44,764 nucleotides of DNA from Actinomycetota bacterium (GCA_005772765.1 SXIR01000197.1:1-44764); one strand, 5' to 3'. Numbered from the stretch's first letter, positions 9,265 through 18,587 are shown. Made by a program: numbers and translations. The notes: generated from the sequence alone by a model not told the origin.

Positions 9265-9738
9265 ATGACCTCGAAGACCCAAGCGGCATACGACATCAAC
9301 AAGGCGCTCGAAGGCACCGAAGAAGGTGTTGGCGAATGGTTCGAAGTCGATCAGGCCCGCGTCAACGCGTTCGCCGACGCGACGCTCGACCATCAGTTCA
9401 TCCACGTCGATCCCGAACGGGCCAAGGCCACTCCGTTCGGTGGCCCGATTGCGCACGGCTTCTTGACGTTGTCGTTGCTGGTGCATCTCGACACCACGGT
9501 TCCGAAAGCGCCCGAGCGGTTCGCGGGCGCCGTGATGGGCGTGAACGTTGGGCTCGACCGCGTGCGGTTCATCAACCCGGTGCCGGTGGGATCACGCGTG
9601 CGTGCTCGCAGTGAGATCACGACGGTCGAACTCAAGGGCGACGCGGTGCAGACGAAACGGACACTCACGGTCGAGATCGAAGGCAACGACAAGCCCGCGA
9701 TGATCGCGGAGTGGATCACCCGCACCTTTTACGGCTGA
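9265..9738 (+). CDS. MaoC-like (R)-specific enoyl-CoA hydratase
   Basis: FADATLDHQFIHVDPERAKATPFGGPIAHGFLTLSLL hot-dog hydratase motif. Confidence 0.9.
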   Translation: MTSKTQAAYDINKALEGTEEGVGEWFEVDQARVNAFADATLDHQFIHVDPERAKATPFGGPIAHGFLTLSLLVHLDTTVPKAPERFAGAVMGVNVGLDRVRFINPVPVGSRVRARSEITTVELKGDAVQTKRTLTVEIEGNDKPAMIAEWITRTFYG

Positions 9739-9745
9739 TCCGACG

Positions 9746-10993
9746 TCAGCGCGTCTCGGTCGTCGGCCCGGTTGGCTCCGATCGGCGTCGATCGGTCCAA
9801 CGGGTTCGTTGAGATCGCGCCTGGCGCTGCACGCGACGTCGGAGCGGGTCGAGTTTCCACGAGGTTGCGTATCGTGCGTAGTCCCACGGAGGTCGTGATC
9901 CGCCTCGGTCGCGGTCGATGTACGAACGGATCATCCGGCGGGCGAACGCTCGGCCGACGAACGAGCGCGCGCTGCGTCCGGGCGCATGCGACCACAGACG
10001 AGCGCCGGCGCGGCCCGCGAGGAACAGCACGCGAGTCCAACCCGGCGGAGGGACGCCGAGCGAGGCGGCCGCGTCCGTGCCGATGAACTCGTGCACGAGC
10101 GCGTCGGGGAATCGGCGAAGCCCCGGAGGCATGTTCGCTTGCATCTCGCGTCGCAGGGCCCCCATCAGCGCGATTCCGTCGTCGCTCGTTCGGGTCTGGC
10201 GGCATCGGATCGCCTCGTCGAGTTCGGATGCTTGTGCGAGGTCGAGCGGGAGTAGATCGGGGCGAATGCCGAGCAGGTGACCGACCACGCACCACGTGTG
10301 GAGGTAGGCCTCGGCGTCGAGGGGATCGATATCGAGCCCCATGCGCTCGAGCGCTCGAAAGACGACGGTGGTGAACGTCAGCAAGGTTCCGGTCAAGTCC
10401 TCTTGATTGATCGGAACCTCGGTTGCCGGCGCCTGGTATCGATCGGATGCCTGCGGGTCGCTGGCGATGAACGCTCGAACGGACGCGTGCATCAGTCGGA
10501 CACCAATCGCGGCGCGAAAACCCGGCGTGTCGGGTGCCAGCGGAATCCCTTCGTCTTGGTCGCCGAGATCCATGACGGCGGTGAGCAGTTGCGCGGTTTC
10601 CGCGACGCGTCGATGGGTGTTGCTGACGAGATCGCCGGTGATGGCGATGACCTGGGCGCCGTCAGCCGACAGATACGCAGTCGGGAGCGAGGCGCAGAAC
10701 AACGCGGTCGCGATCGGGAGACCGTTGGCCTCGAAGAACCGCTGACCTCGGGTGAGCAACGCCTGGTCGCGCCAGGGCGGGAGTGCGTCCACGCCTGCGC
10801 CGAGGAGGGCCGTCAACTGGGGCGTCGGTGTCTCCGCAGTGCATGGATCGGCGGTGGCGATGAGCCGGCCGACGAGGTGCCGTGGGTCGAGAGCGGGTTG
10901 GGTGGCCAGGTATTCGAGGACTGCCGCGTCGGCGGGGGCGTCTCCCACGGCCCGCAGATCGGGTCCGCCTCGTGGCGTGCGGGTCGTGGTCAT
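9746..10993 (-). CDS. DUF2236/MpaB-like oxygenase family protein
   Basis: RGQRFFEANG...FCASLPTAYLSADGAQVIAITGDLVSNTHRRVAETAQLL...VRLMHASVRAF...NQEDLTGTLLTFT; resembles MpaB/Lcp-type DUF2236 proteins. Confidence 0.7.
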   Translation of the reverse strand: MTTTRTPRGGPDLRAVGDAPADAAVLEYLATQPALDPRHLVGRLIATADPCTAETPTPQLTALLGAGVDALPPWRDQALLTRGQRFFEANGLPIATALFCASLPTAYLSADGAQVIAITGDLVSNTHRRVAETAQLLTAVMDLGDQDEGIPLAPDTPGFRAAIGVRLMHASVRAFIASDPQASDRYQAPATEVPINQEDLTGTLLTFTTVVFRALERMGLDIDPLDAEAYLHTWCVVGHLLGIRPDLLPLDLAQASELDEAIRCRQTRTSDDGIALMGALRREMQANMPPGLRRFPDALVHEFIGTDAAASLGVPPPGWTRVLFLAGRAGARLWSHAPGRSARSFVGRAFARRMIRSYIDRDRGGSRPPWDYARYATSWKLDPLRRRVQRQARSQRTRWTDRRRSEPTGPTTETR

Positions 10994-11036
10994 GGCGCCG
11001 ATCCTGGAACTGCGCGGTCGGACTCCTCAAGCCCAA

Positions 11037-11252
11037 TGCCCTAATAGGGGGTGTGGGTGAAGTGCAGGCCCCGGTCACCCCGGCAGTGGCTGGTCCGCCA
11101 ACCAGCCGCTGCGGGGGGTCGAACTGCCAGTTCGCCCAACCGGTCGGAGCGGTGTGCCGAAGCAGGTGGGGGAGGGGCCGGCTGTATCAGCCGCCCCTCC
11201 GGCACACCGTCTCCGTCGACCGTTGCCGCGCGGGTCGGCTGGCGTTAGGGCA
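11037..11252. ncRNA. Candidate structured RNA or structured 5' leader (unknown class)
   Basis: Closing pair TGCCCTAA (11037-11044)/TTAGGGCA (11245-11252) encloses hairpins 11055-11060/11075-11080, 11083-11094/11101-11112 (12 bp, one G-U), 11120-11124/11130-11134, and a two-tier stem 11151-11158/11201-11208 around 11171-11183/11189-11200. Lies in the intergenic gap between divergent genes. Confidence 0.45.
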
Positions 11253-11277
11253 CCCGTCGCGAGAGACTTCGAAGCGT

Positions 11278-12285
11278 ATGGACGCGTGGGAGGGCCTCCG
11301 ACGACAGCGACGGATGAGCACTGCGCGCAAGTGCGTCGAGTTCGTCGACGAATGCGTTGTTGCCGGCACGGTGTCCGCCTCTCGGCTCGGACGAACGCAG
11401 GCGGCCGTCGCGTTTCTCGCTCCGCTCTCGTCGGGACCGATACCGACCGAAATTGTGGCCGTGGTCCAGCAAGCCGTCGAGCGCACAGCGCCGCGCGACG
11501 AGGCGCCGGTCAATGTCGCCGTCGCGGTGGGCGCGGGCTGGGGTCGCGTGATCGACCCGGGCCGTCGTTGTCAGTGGCAAGGCGTGTGGGATCACGCCTT
11601 GAGCGCGCTCGCGGACGATTTCGCCCGGAGCTTGCACTTCAGCGTGGCGATGCTGAGTCGCCTGGTCCCGACGGTGCAACTCGACGCGACCGAAATCCGA
11701 TCCCTCGCCGACATGTTCGCAATGGAGTTCGCGCTCGGTTGCCGTTGCGGCCGCCACCGACGAGTGTGCGACGATCCCAGCGGGCATCGGTGCTGCGTCT
11801 CGCAGCACCGCCTCGATTGCTGGGACCCATCCGTTGCCCACTTATCCGCCTACATCGACCAAGCGGTTCGTGGTCTCGCAGGCAACACCATCAAAGGCGC
11901 GGCATTCGCCGATGGCATGCTCTACGGCGAGCTCAAGCGCGCCGGGCGGGTTCGGCGAGCATTCGTCGAAGCGTTCGAGTGCCCGATGTGCGCTCACCGT
12001 GCCGACCGACCAACGTGTGGGTCTCCAGGTTGTCCGGGCCCGCAACCCGGGATTCGGTGGCGTCGGATCGCGCTGCCGAATCGCCTGGTGTCGTCGGTCG
12101 ACGTCGGTGGTGATCACCGCCCCGAACGCCGCTATCTGTGTGGCGCGATCGACTGTGACGAGATCTACCCGATTTTCGATGGCCCGGACTGTCCGCGTTG
12201 CCACTGGAGCCCAGCGACGGGACACCCGGCAACTCGACAAGTGTGGGTGCGAGCCAACCAGCGGGGACCGGGCCGAGTGCGATGA
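11278..12285 (+). CDS. Cys-rich protein with zinc-ribbon-like motifs, unknown function
   Basis: CRCGRHRRVCDDPSGHRCCVSQHRLDCW, CPMCAHRADRPTCGSPGCPG and CGAIDCDEIYPIFDGPDCPRCHW; ORF continuous and followed by an ATGA overlap. Confidence 0.8.
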   Translation: MDAWEGLRRQRRMSTARKCVEFVDECVVAGTVSASRLGRTQAAVAFLAPLSSGPIPTEIVAVVQQAVERTAPRDEAPVNVAVAVGAGWGRVIDPGRRCQWQGVWDHALSALADDFARSLHFSVAMLSRLVPTVQLDATEIRSLADMFAMEFALGCRCGRHRRVCDDPSGHRCCVSQHRLDCWDPSVAHLSAYIDQAVRGLAGNTIKGAAFADGMLYGELKRAGRVRRAFVEAFECPMCAHRADRPTCGSPGCPGPQPGIRWRRIALPNRLVSSVDVGGDHRPERRYLCGAIDCDEIYPIFDGPDCPRCHWSPATGHPATRQVWVRANQRGPGRVR

Positions 12286-13076
12286 TCTTTGATGACACGT
12301 TTCCCAACGAAGTCCAGGGGCTGCTCGATCGCGCCCTACGGCGAGGATTGCCCGACTCGATCGTTGCGGCTTCGCCAACGACGACGGTCATGGCCTCGAG
12401 AGTCGATGGCGCCGAGACCGACCTCGTCGTGGCGGTGCACGACCGTCGGCACCGCTCGTTCGACCAGATGTACGTCAGCATTGCTGACAGCGTCGGGTCG
12501 CTCGTCCGCGCGCCGTTCACCAGTCGCGGGCAAGCAATGCTGCGGGGTGTCGGTCCGGCACCCTGGCGGGCGAGGGTGATCCGAGCGGCGAAGTCGGCAC
12601 CTCCACTTCCGATCCTCGAGATCAATCGGCACCTTCCGCTCGCGGCTGCGGTCGGCGAACGAGAACTCGACTTTGTCGCGCGTGACGCGTCAGGACGGGT
12701 TTCGGTCTCGCTGCACGAAGACGACGAACGTCACCTCCAGGTGTCGATCGCTGGGGTCCTGCCCGACAATCATCTTGCGCGGTTGCGATGGCTGGCGGTC
12801 GGCCGTCATCATCAGGTCGCCGGCACGTTGGTGACGCCGGTGCCCTGGGACGGACCGGCCGAGGTGGGTTACGACCTCGGCCCGCTCGGCGACACCACCA
12901 CCGTCGAAGTGTTTCCGATCGAGGTGGTGAGTGCTGAACAACTCGAACGTGCCGATGTCGAAGCGACGCTCGAGTGCGGCTGGCGCGGCGCGGCGCGGCG
13001 GGCATGGCGCACTTGGCTCGGAACGGCGACGGTCGATGCTGAAACCCGGGCACTCCTCGCACCGTTGACGCGCTGA
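12282..13076 (+). CDS. Conserved-looking protein of unknown family
   Basis: ATG overlaps the upstream TGA; GC-rich coding pattern; sits between two genes of the same operon. Confidence 0.75.
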   Translation: MIFDDTFPNEVQGLLDRALRRGLPDSIVAASPTTTVMASRVDGAETDLVVAVHDRRHRSFDQMYVSIADSVGSLVRAPFTSRGQAMLRGVGPAPWRARVIRAAKSAPPLPILEINRHLPLAAAVGERELDFVARDASGRVSVSLHEDDERHLQVSIAGVLPDNHLARLRWLAVGRHHQVAGTLVTPVPWDGPAEVGYDLGPLGDTTTVEVFPIEVVSAEQLERADVEATLECGWRGAARRAWRTWLGTATVDAETRALLAPLTR

Positions 13077-13081
13077 GCGAC

Positions 13082-16000
13082 GTGGCCGTTTCCTCGAGCG
13101 TGCGCGCCGTCCTCGACGGCCCTCGGACCGAAGACGTTCGCCGTTGGCTCCTCGGTCCGACGGGAGTGGTGGCGTGGGCGCGTTCGCTGGCCGCCGAGCG
13201 CGCGGCCCCGGAGGCACTCGGCGACCTTTCGAGTTTGGGCGACTGGATCGACGACGCATCGTTTGCGAGCGAACCGCGTCCGAGCGACCGCCTGAAGGCC
13301 CTGTTGGCGTTGACGCGTCTGTCGTCGATCGATCCCCAAGGGTCCTCAGGGCTCCGCGACATCAACCAAATCCTCGACACCGTCCGCGTCGGGTATCCGT
13401 GGCCCAACTGCGATCTCGTGTTCGCGCCGGTCGAGGGCGACACCGGCATCGATGTCGTGGTGCGCGCTGCGGCAGGCGCAGGTGCCTTCGAACTCGAACA
13501 TCTGGTACGGGTCATCCACAATCGGATCCGCAGCACTCGTCGACGGGTTGCGGCCGTCGCGCTGCCGGCGTCGGCCCACCGCCAGGGCGAGATGATGCTG
13601 TTGCACGTGACGCGGGTTGCCGGCCCGCCCGGGCTGATCGTCGATCGCATTGCCGCACCATTTCTGGATCACGACGAGGCGTTCGCGGCTGCGATCGAAC
13701 GCGCCTATCGAGCGTGGTCGTGCGGGTTCGCGGCCCGCTGGCATGTGACCTACGAACGGAGTGGCCGACCTGTCGAACAGGTGATGGGGCCGTCGTGCGG
13801 TTTGGCCGCCGCGGCCGCGTTTCGGAGCCTCGAAACGGGTGCCGCGATTCCGCGGGACCTCGCGTTCACTGGCGATGTCGACATCGACGGTTCGATCGCG
13901 ACCCTCGTGCGCAACGGTGCGGATCAGTACGAAGCGAAACTCGAGGCCGCGTGGGGTCGGCGGCTCGTGGTGCCGGTCGTCGACGTGCGCTCCGTGAGCC
14001 AGGCGTCCCAGCGGCGGACGCGCGGCCCTGTCGTGCTCGGCATCGCACACGTTGCTGACCTCGACGCGCTGCTCGAACCCGGTGATTGCCTGCCGGGAGT
14101 CGTGGCATATCCGCGTGTGGCCGGCGGTGCGAGCCATGACGGCGGATTGATCGGCCGGAACGACGAGATTGCGGTGCTGCACGACCTCGTCCAGCGCGGT
14201 CGTGGTCCGCGGGTCGCGCTCGTCACCGGCCGATCGGGTATCGGCAAGTCGGCCGTGCTCGATTGGTTCGCGCAAGGACTTCCGATACTCGATCGCATCG
14301 ACGGTTCCGACCAGGCCCATACCGGTCGCCTTCGGGCTGCCGTCGAACGTGTCACGCCCACCGCCATCCACGCGTCGGCATCGGTGCCGGTGGTGGTCGT
14401 CGACGATGCGCATCGCCTTGCCGACGATGACATCCGGGCGGTCTCGGATGTGGTGTTGTCCGACGTGGTGGGGGAGATCGTCATCGTGCTGGCAACTGCC
14501 GCTCCCGTCGAGTCTTCGGCGTTGCGTGAATTGTTCGAAGCGGCGGCTGGCTCGCATCCCCACGTCGTCGGTCTCGAGCTCGGCCCGTTGACCGATGCAG
14601 CAATCGAAGCGATCGTCGATCAGATCGTCGAAGTGAACGCGTCGTCATTGGGTCCGAACTTCGCGGCGCGCGTCGCGTCGATCGCACAAGGCGATCCTTT
14701 TGTCGCGATGCTGTTGGTGCAGCTCGCGGACAAAGACGAAGGCATTGTTCGGGGAGCCGTGGGCGACCGGACACGGGATCTGGCCTCCCAACTCGTCGAC
14801 GTCGCCGCGCGGTCGCTCCCGATGCCTGACGTGCTCGAGGCTGCCGCGGTGTTGGGCCATGCCGCCGACGACCGAGCGCTGCAGGCCGTCACTCGGCTGT
14901 CTCCCGCACGATTCCGAGAAGTCGTGCAGGCAACCGTCGCTTCCGGCCTCATGGTCGAATCCGGAGCTCCGCCACGGTTTCGCTGCACACACGACATCGT
15001 TGCTCGATCGGTCATCGCGAGCCTCACTTCGGCGCGGCGCAACCAACTCCATCGTCGGATCGCGACCCACCTCGAATCCCTCGAACCAACTGCTGCCCGG
15101 ATACGCGAACTGGCGTTTCATTACTGCTCGGTCGACCCTCCGGAGCTTGATCCCCGAGCGCTCGACCGGTCGCTCGATGCGGCGATGGCGGCCGAGAACG
15201 AGCGCGACTTCGACGCGGCCAGCGGCTGGTACGACCAGGCGGTCGGTCTCGCCGGGAAAGTCGCCGGGTTCGATGTCCTGGTCCGTGCCCAGATTGGGTT
15301 GGGTCGGGCCCGCCGACGTGCTGGTCGCGCCGGAGCGCGAGGGGTGTTGTTGACCGCCGCGCGGCGAGCGGCTGACCTGCACGAACACCAACTGCTCGTC
15401 GAAGCCGTGCTGGCAGCACATCGGGGTTACTTCAGCTCGGCTGGGCGTGTCGACAACGAGTGGATCGAGTTGCTCGAACGGGCGGCCGACGTGGTCGACG
15501 AGCGAAGCGCGCGCGCTGAGATCCTGGCTGTGCTCGCCGCCGAACTGACGTGGCAGTCGGAGCCGACTCGACGCCGTGCACTCAGCGACGAGGCGCTGGC
15601 GCTCGCGCTCGAGGACGGATCGCTGTTGACTGTCGCGCGTGTGCGCTATCGGCGATCATTGGCGATCGCGGAAGCGAACTCAGTGGGCGAACGTGAAGCG
15701 AACGCGCTCGAGTTGGCAGAGATCGCGCAACGCATCGGTGACGACGAAACGCGATTCGCCGCCGCGATCACGCAAGCAACGATTGCGAGCGAAGTCGCTC
15801 GGATGGACGAGGCGTTGGTCGCGGTGCACGACGCTGAAGCGTTGGCAGAGCAGTTGCGCGATCGAATACCGCGGTTTAGTGCACGGCTCGCACGCGCGGG
15901 GTCACTGTTGTCGCAAGGCGTCGTGGATGCGGCCGCCAAAGTGAGCGAGGAAGCCCTGACGATCGGATTGGCGGCGGACGCCGCCGACGCGGCGATGCTG

Positions 16001-16639
16001 CATGGCGAACAGGCCTGGGAGATCGCACGCGTCCGCGGCGACCACGACTCATACCGTTCGATGGCGGCCTTGGTCGCGGACATGCCGGATGCCGGCCTTG
16101 CGACCTTCGGCGCGCGCTACTCGTACGAGGCCGGAGCGGTCGAAGTCGCTCGCAGCGCGTACAGCCGGTTGCGTGAACGTGGCGACACCATCATCGAACC
16201 CGGATTGGCCGAGACTGCGGTCGAACGAGACCTCGCCGTGCTTGCCCGTCGGTTTGATGACCCCGTCACTGCCGAGTGGCTTGTGCGACGGTTGCGATCG
16301 CGGCCCGATCACTTCGCCAACACGACGATTGTGCGCCCGTCGGGGCGTCACGCGCTTGCGCTCGCATTCGCGACCCTCGGCCGATTCGACGAAGCCGATT
16401 ACTGGTTCGAAGGTGCGGCCCATCTCCACACGAAGTGTCGGGTACCGCTGTTGTTGGCCGAGACCTTCGTCGAATGGGCCGCAGCGGTCACCGACCTGGT
16501 GGGAAATGCCGGTCGGGCGAGCGAGTTGTTGGACCACGCTCAAGCCATTGCCGAACGGCACACCGCTCCCGGTATCGACGAGCGGATCCGCCGAGAACGT
16601 GAGCGCGCGCACCTCGCGCCTGAACGCGTCGAGCGGTGA
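13082..16639 (+). CDS. Lon-like (S16) protease-type domain fused to STAND/AAA_16 ATPase and a helical-repeat (TPR-like) region
   Basis: GPSCGLAAAAAF...IPRDLAFTGDVDIDGSIATL...EAKLEAAWGRRLVVPV matches the Lon proteolytic core (Ser codon 238, Lys codon 286). Then LIGRNDEIAVLHDL...VALVTGRSGIGKSAVLDWF (Walker A from codon ~383) and VPVVVVDDAHRL (Walker B), followed by ~600 aa of Ala/Leu/Glu-rich helices. Confidence 0.8.
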   Translation: MAVSSSVRAVLDGPRTEDVRRWLLGPTGVVAWARSLAAERAAPEALGDLSSLGDWIDDASFASEPRPSDRLKALLALTRLSSIDPQGSSGLRDINQILDTVRVGYPWPNCDLVFAPVEGDTGIDVVVRAAAGAGAFELEHLVRVIHNRIRSTRRRVAAVALPASAHRQGEMMLLHVTRVAGPPGLIVDRIAAPFLDHDEAFAAAIERAYRAWSCGFAARWHVTYERSGRPVEQVMGPSCGLAAAAAFRSLETGAAIPRDLAFTGDVDIDGSIATLVRNGADQYEAKLEAAWGRRLVVPVVDVRSVSQASQRRTRGPVVLGIAHVADLDALLEPGDCLPGVVAYPRVAGGASHDGGLIGRNDEIAVLHDLVQRGRGPRVALVTGRSGIGKSAVLDWFAQGLPILDRIDGSDQAHTGRLRAAVERVTPTAIHASASVPVVVVDDAHRLADDDIRAVSDVVLSDVVGEIVIVLATAAPVESSALRELFEAAAGSHPHVVGLELGPLTDAAIEAIVDQIVEVNASSLGPNFAARVASIAQGDPFVAMLLVQLADKDEGIVRGAVGDRTRDLASQLVDVAARSLPMPDVLEAAAVLGHAADDRALQAVTRLSPARFREVVQATVASGLMVESGAPPRFRCTHDIVARSVIASLTSARRNQLHRRIATHLESLEPTAARIRELAFHYCSVDPPELDPRALDRSLDAAMAAENERDFDAASGWYDQAVGLAGKVAGFDVLVRAQIGLGRARRRAGRAGARGVLLTAARRAADLHEHQLLVEAVLAAHRGYFSSAGRVDNEWIELLERAADVVDERSARAEILAVLAAELTWQSEPTRRRALSDEALALALEDGSLLTVARVRYRRSLAIAEANSVGEREANALELAEIAQRIGDDETRFAAAITQATIASEVARMDEALVAVHDAEALAEQLRDRIPRFSARLARAGSLLSQGVVDAAAKVSEEALTIGLAADAADAAMLHGEQAWEIARVRGDHDSYRSMAALVADMPDAGLATFGARYSYEAGAVEVARSAYSRLRERGDTIIEPGLAETAVERDLAVLARRFDDPVTAEWLVRRLRSRPDHFANTTIVRPSGRHALALAFATLGRFDEADYWFEGAAHLHTKCRVPLLLAETFVEWAAAVTDLVGNAGRASELLDHAQAIAERHTAPGIDERIRRERERAHLAPERVER

Positions 16640-17730
16640 CAATGCAGTCGCCGCGTCCACCGCGGCATCGGATCTCGGTCCGTCGTGTTCTCGGGGAGCG
16701 CAAACCTCGCCGCCTGAGCATCAATACGGAGGTCGACGTCGAGACGGTTCGTCGGATCGTCGCGATCGGCGACGACCGGCTCCGTAATCACGAGATCACC
16801 TTGGCGTATTGGCGGTTGGGGCGTCAGTTCCACGATCTGCTCAGCGTCGACGCGGCGAACTGGTGCACCTGGGCGACGTGGGCGTCGCACACCGTCGGGC
16901 ATGCGCTGGATCCCGACCAGCACCCGATCTTGGTGCTCGAACGGACACAGCACTGGCCCGGCCCCGTGCGACGTTGCGCATTGCGGGTCGCTCGGTTGCT
17001 GCGGACCTGGCTCAACCCACGCATGGCGCCAGCGATCGCTGAGGGCAATCGGGAGATCTTTGCTGAGATCGCGCACCACTTTGCCGTCCTGGCTGATCTG
17101 CTCGAATCCGACGATCTCATCGATCGAACGGCCGCCGAACGGATCGTCGCGGGAATGCCGATGGCTGCACCAGCCGATTCGGAGGCGAACGCGTTGGTCG
17201 AACGCCATCGCCGGGGGCTGCTCGCGTATTTCGACGCCCGACGCGAACCCGATCTGGCTCGTCGCGCCGACCACATCCTGCTGGGCAACCTGTTGATGGC
17301 CGAGTACGAACAAGCGCGTTTGCAGCCGTGGATCGAGGAAGCGTTCTTCGTACGGTCACGCAAGGTCGCTCCCTGGCGAAGAAAGCTTCAGCGCTGGATC
17401 GGACCGGCGATCGCACGTTGGACGACGCGCCACGTCACGGCCGTGATCACACCGGAAACGCTGATTCCGGTCGCCGCACCAATCGCGGCACCGCCCGACG
17501 GCACGGCGTACCTGTCGACCGGGGAGGTCGTCGAGCTCGAGGCGTGTCGTCAGCGACTCATGGGTGCTGCGACGGTGCCCTGCGACAACTGGGCCGACTA
17601 CCCGGGACGCATGCGCGCGATCACGGCAATGTTCGTCGCGTTTCACGACGAACGCAGCCTCCATCGACCGCCAATGAGCGACGAGGCCCGCGCCGAACTG
17701 GAAACCGCGCTCGCGCTCTCGGCGCGCTGA
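16636..17730 (+). CDS. Conserved hypothetical protein (contains NWCTWATWASHTVGHAL)
   Basis: GTG at 16636 overlaps the upstream TGA (alternative ATG 16642); long uninterrupted ORF in the same operon. Confidence 0.75.
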   Translation: MTMQSPRPPRHRISVRRVLGERKPRRLSINTEVDVETVRRIVAIGDDRLRNHEITLAYWRLGRQFHDLLSVDAANWCTWATWASHTVGHALDPDQHPILVLERTQHWPGPVRRCALRVARLLRTWLNPRMAPAIAEGNREIFAEIAHHFAVLADLLESDDLIDRTAAERIVAGMPMAAPADSEANALVERHRRGLLAYFDARREPDLARRADHILLGNLLMAEYEQARLQPWIEEAFFVRSRKVAPWRRKLQRWIGPAIARWTTRHVTAVITPETLIPVAAPIAAPPDGTAYLSTGEVVELEACRQRLMGAATVPCDNWADYPGRMRAITAMFVAFHDERSLHRPPMSDEARAELETALALSAR

Positions 17731-17789
17731 TCCGACGTCGAACGCGAAATAGTGCCGACCGCCATGGCGCACGAGGGCAGAATGCGAGG

Positions 17790-18587
17790 GTGAGTGGTCC
17801 CAACCCGGTCGTACGCGCTCGAGCGGTCGTCAAGCGGTTCGGGGCCAAGACCGCGGTGGGCGGCGTCGATCTCGACGTAGCTCCGGCAGAACGAGTCGGA
17901 CTCCTTGGCCCGAACGGTGCGGGTAAGACAACCACGCTGTTGATGTTGCTCGGGGTCGTGACCCCCGACTCGGGCTCGATCGACCTCGTTGGCCATCGGC
18001 TGCCTCGCCATCGGACGAAGGCACTCGCCCGAGTCGGGTTCGTTGCCGGATATCTCCCGCTGCCCGAGAACTTGAAGGTGCGCGAGGCGCTGACGATCTT
18101 TGCCGGCTTCTACGGGATCCGACGTCCACAGCCGGTGATCGATGCGGCGATCGATCGATTCGGTATCGCGCACCTCGCCGACCAGCAGAGTCGCGAGCTG
18201 TCGAGTGGGCAGCGGACGCTTGTGTCGATCGTGAAGTCGACGTTGCACCGGCCGGACCTCCTTGTCCTGGATGAACCAACCGCGTCGCTCGACCCTGATG
18301 TTGCCGGGAGAGTCCGCACGACGATGCTCGAGATCCACCGCGAGACGGGTGCCGCGTTGTTGGTCACGAGCCACAACATGCGCGAAGTCGAGACGTTGTG
18401 TGAACGAGTGGTGATTCTCAGTCAGGGAACCGTCGCGGCCGACGGAACTCCCAGTGAGGTCGCGGCGGCGTTCGACACCGACGATCTCGAAGGCGCTTTC
18501 CTGGAGGTCGCGTTCCGGGCGCGACACGCAGGCGCCGATGATCGGCTCGGCGACGCGAGTGGCGAGCACGAGGGGTTCCACCGATGA
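17790..18587 (+). CDS. ABC transporter ATP-binding protein
   Basis: GLLGPNGAGKTTTLLMLLG Walker A, ELSSGQRTLVSIVKSTLHRPDLLVLDEPTASLDP signature/Walker B. Confidence 0.93.
   Translation: MSGPNPVVRARAVVKRFGAKTAVGGVDLDVAPAERVGLLGPNGAGKTTTLLMLLGVVTPDSGSIDLVGHRLPRHRTKALARVGFVAGYLPLPENLKVREALTIFAGFYGIRRPQPVIDAAIDRFGIAHLADQQSRELSSGQRTLVSIVKSTLHRPDLLVLDEPTASLDPDVAGRVRTTMLEIHRETGAALLVTSHNMREVETLCERVVILSQGTVAADGTPSEVAAAFDTDDLEGAFLEVAFRARHAGADDRLGDASGEHEGFHR

Noticed and set aside
11111-11140. tRNA T-arm-like segment (GGTCGAACTGCCAGTTCGCC)
   Set aside because: No acceptor, D-arm or anticodon arm at proper spacing; loop TGCCA is not a TTCRANY T-loop.
11037-11252. MITE/insertion-element reading of the element with 8-bp terminal inverted repeats
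   Set aside because: Inverted repeats are only 8 bp, flanks (…AGCCCAA / CCCGTCG…) show no target-site duplication, and the dense internal hairpins fit an RNA better. Not fully excluded without a search for other copies.
11037-11252. Known housekeeping RNA (rnpB, ssrA, ffs, 6S)
   Set aside because: None of the conserved cores I know (e.g. RNase P GAGGAAAGTCC, SRP GGAAG-containing loop, tmRNA tag/T-arm) is visible on either strand.
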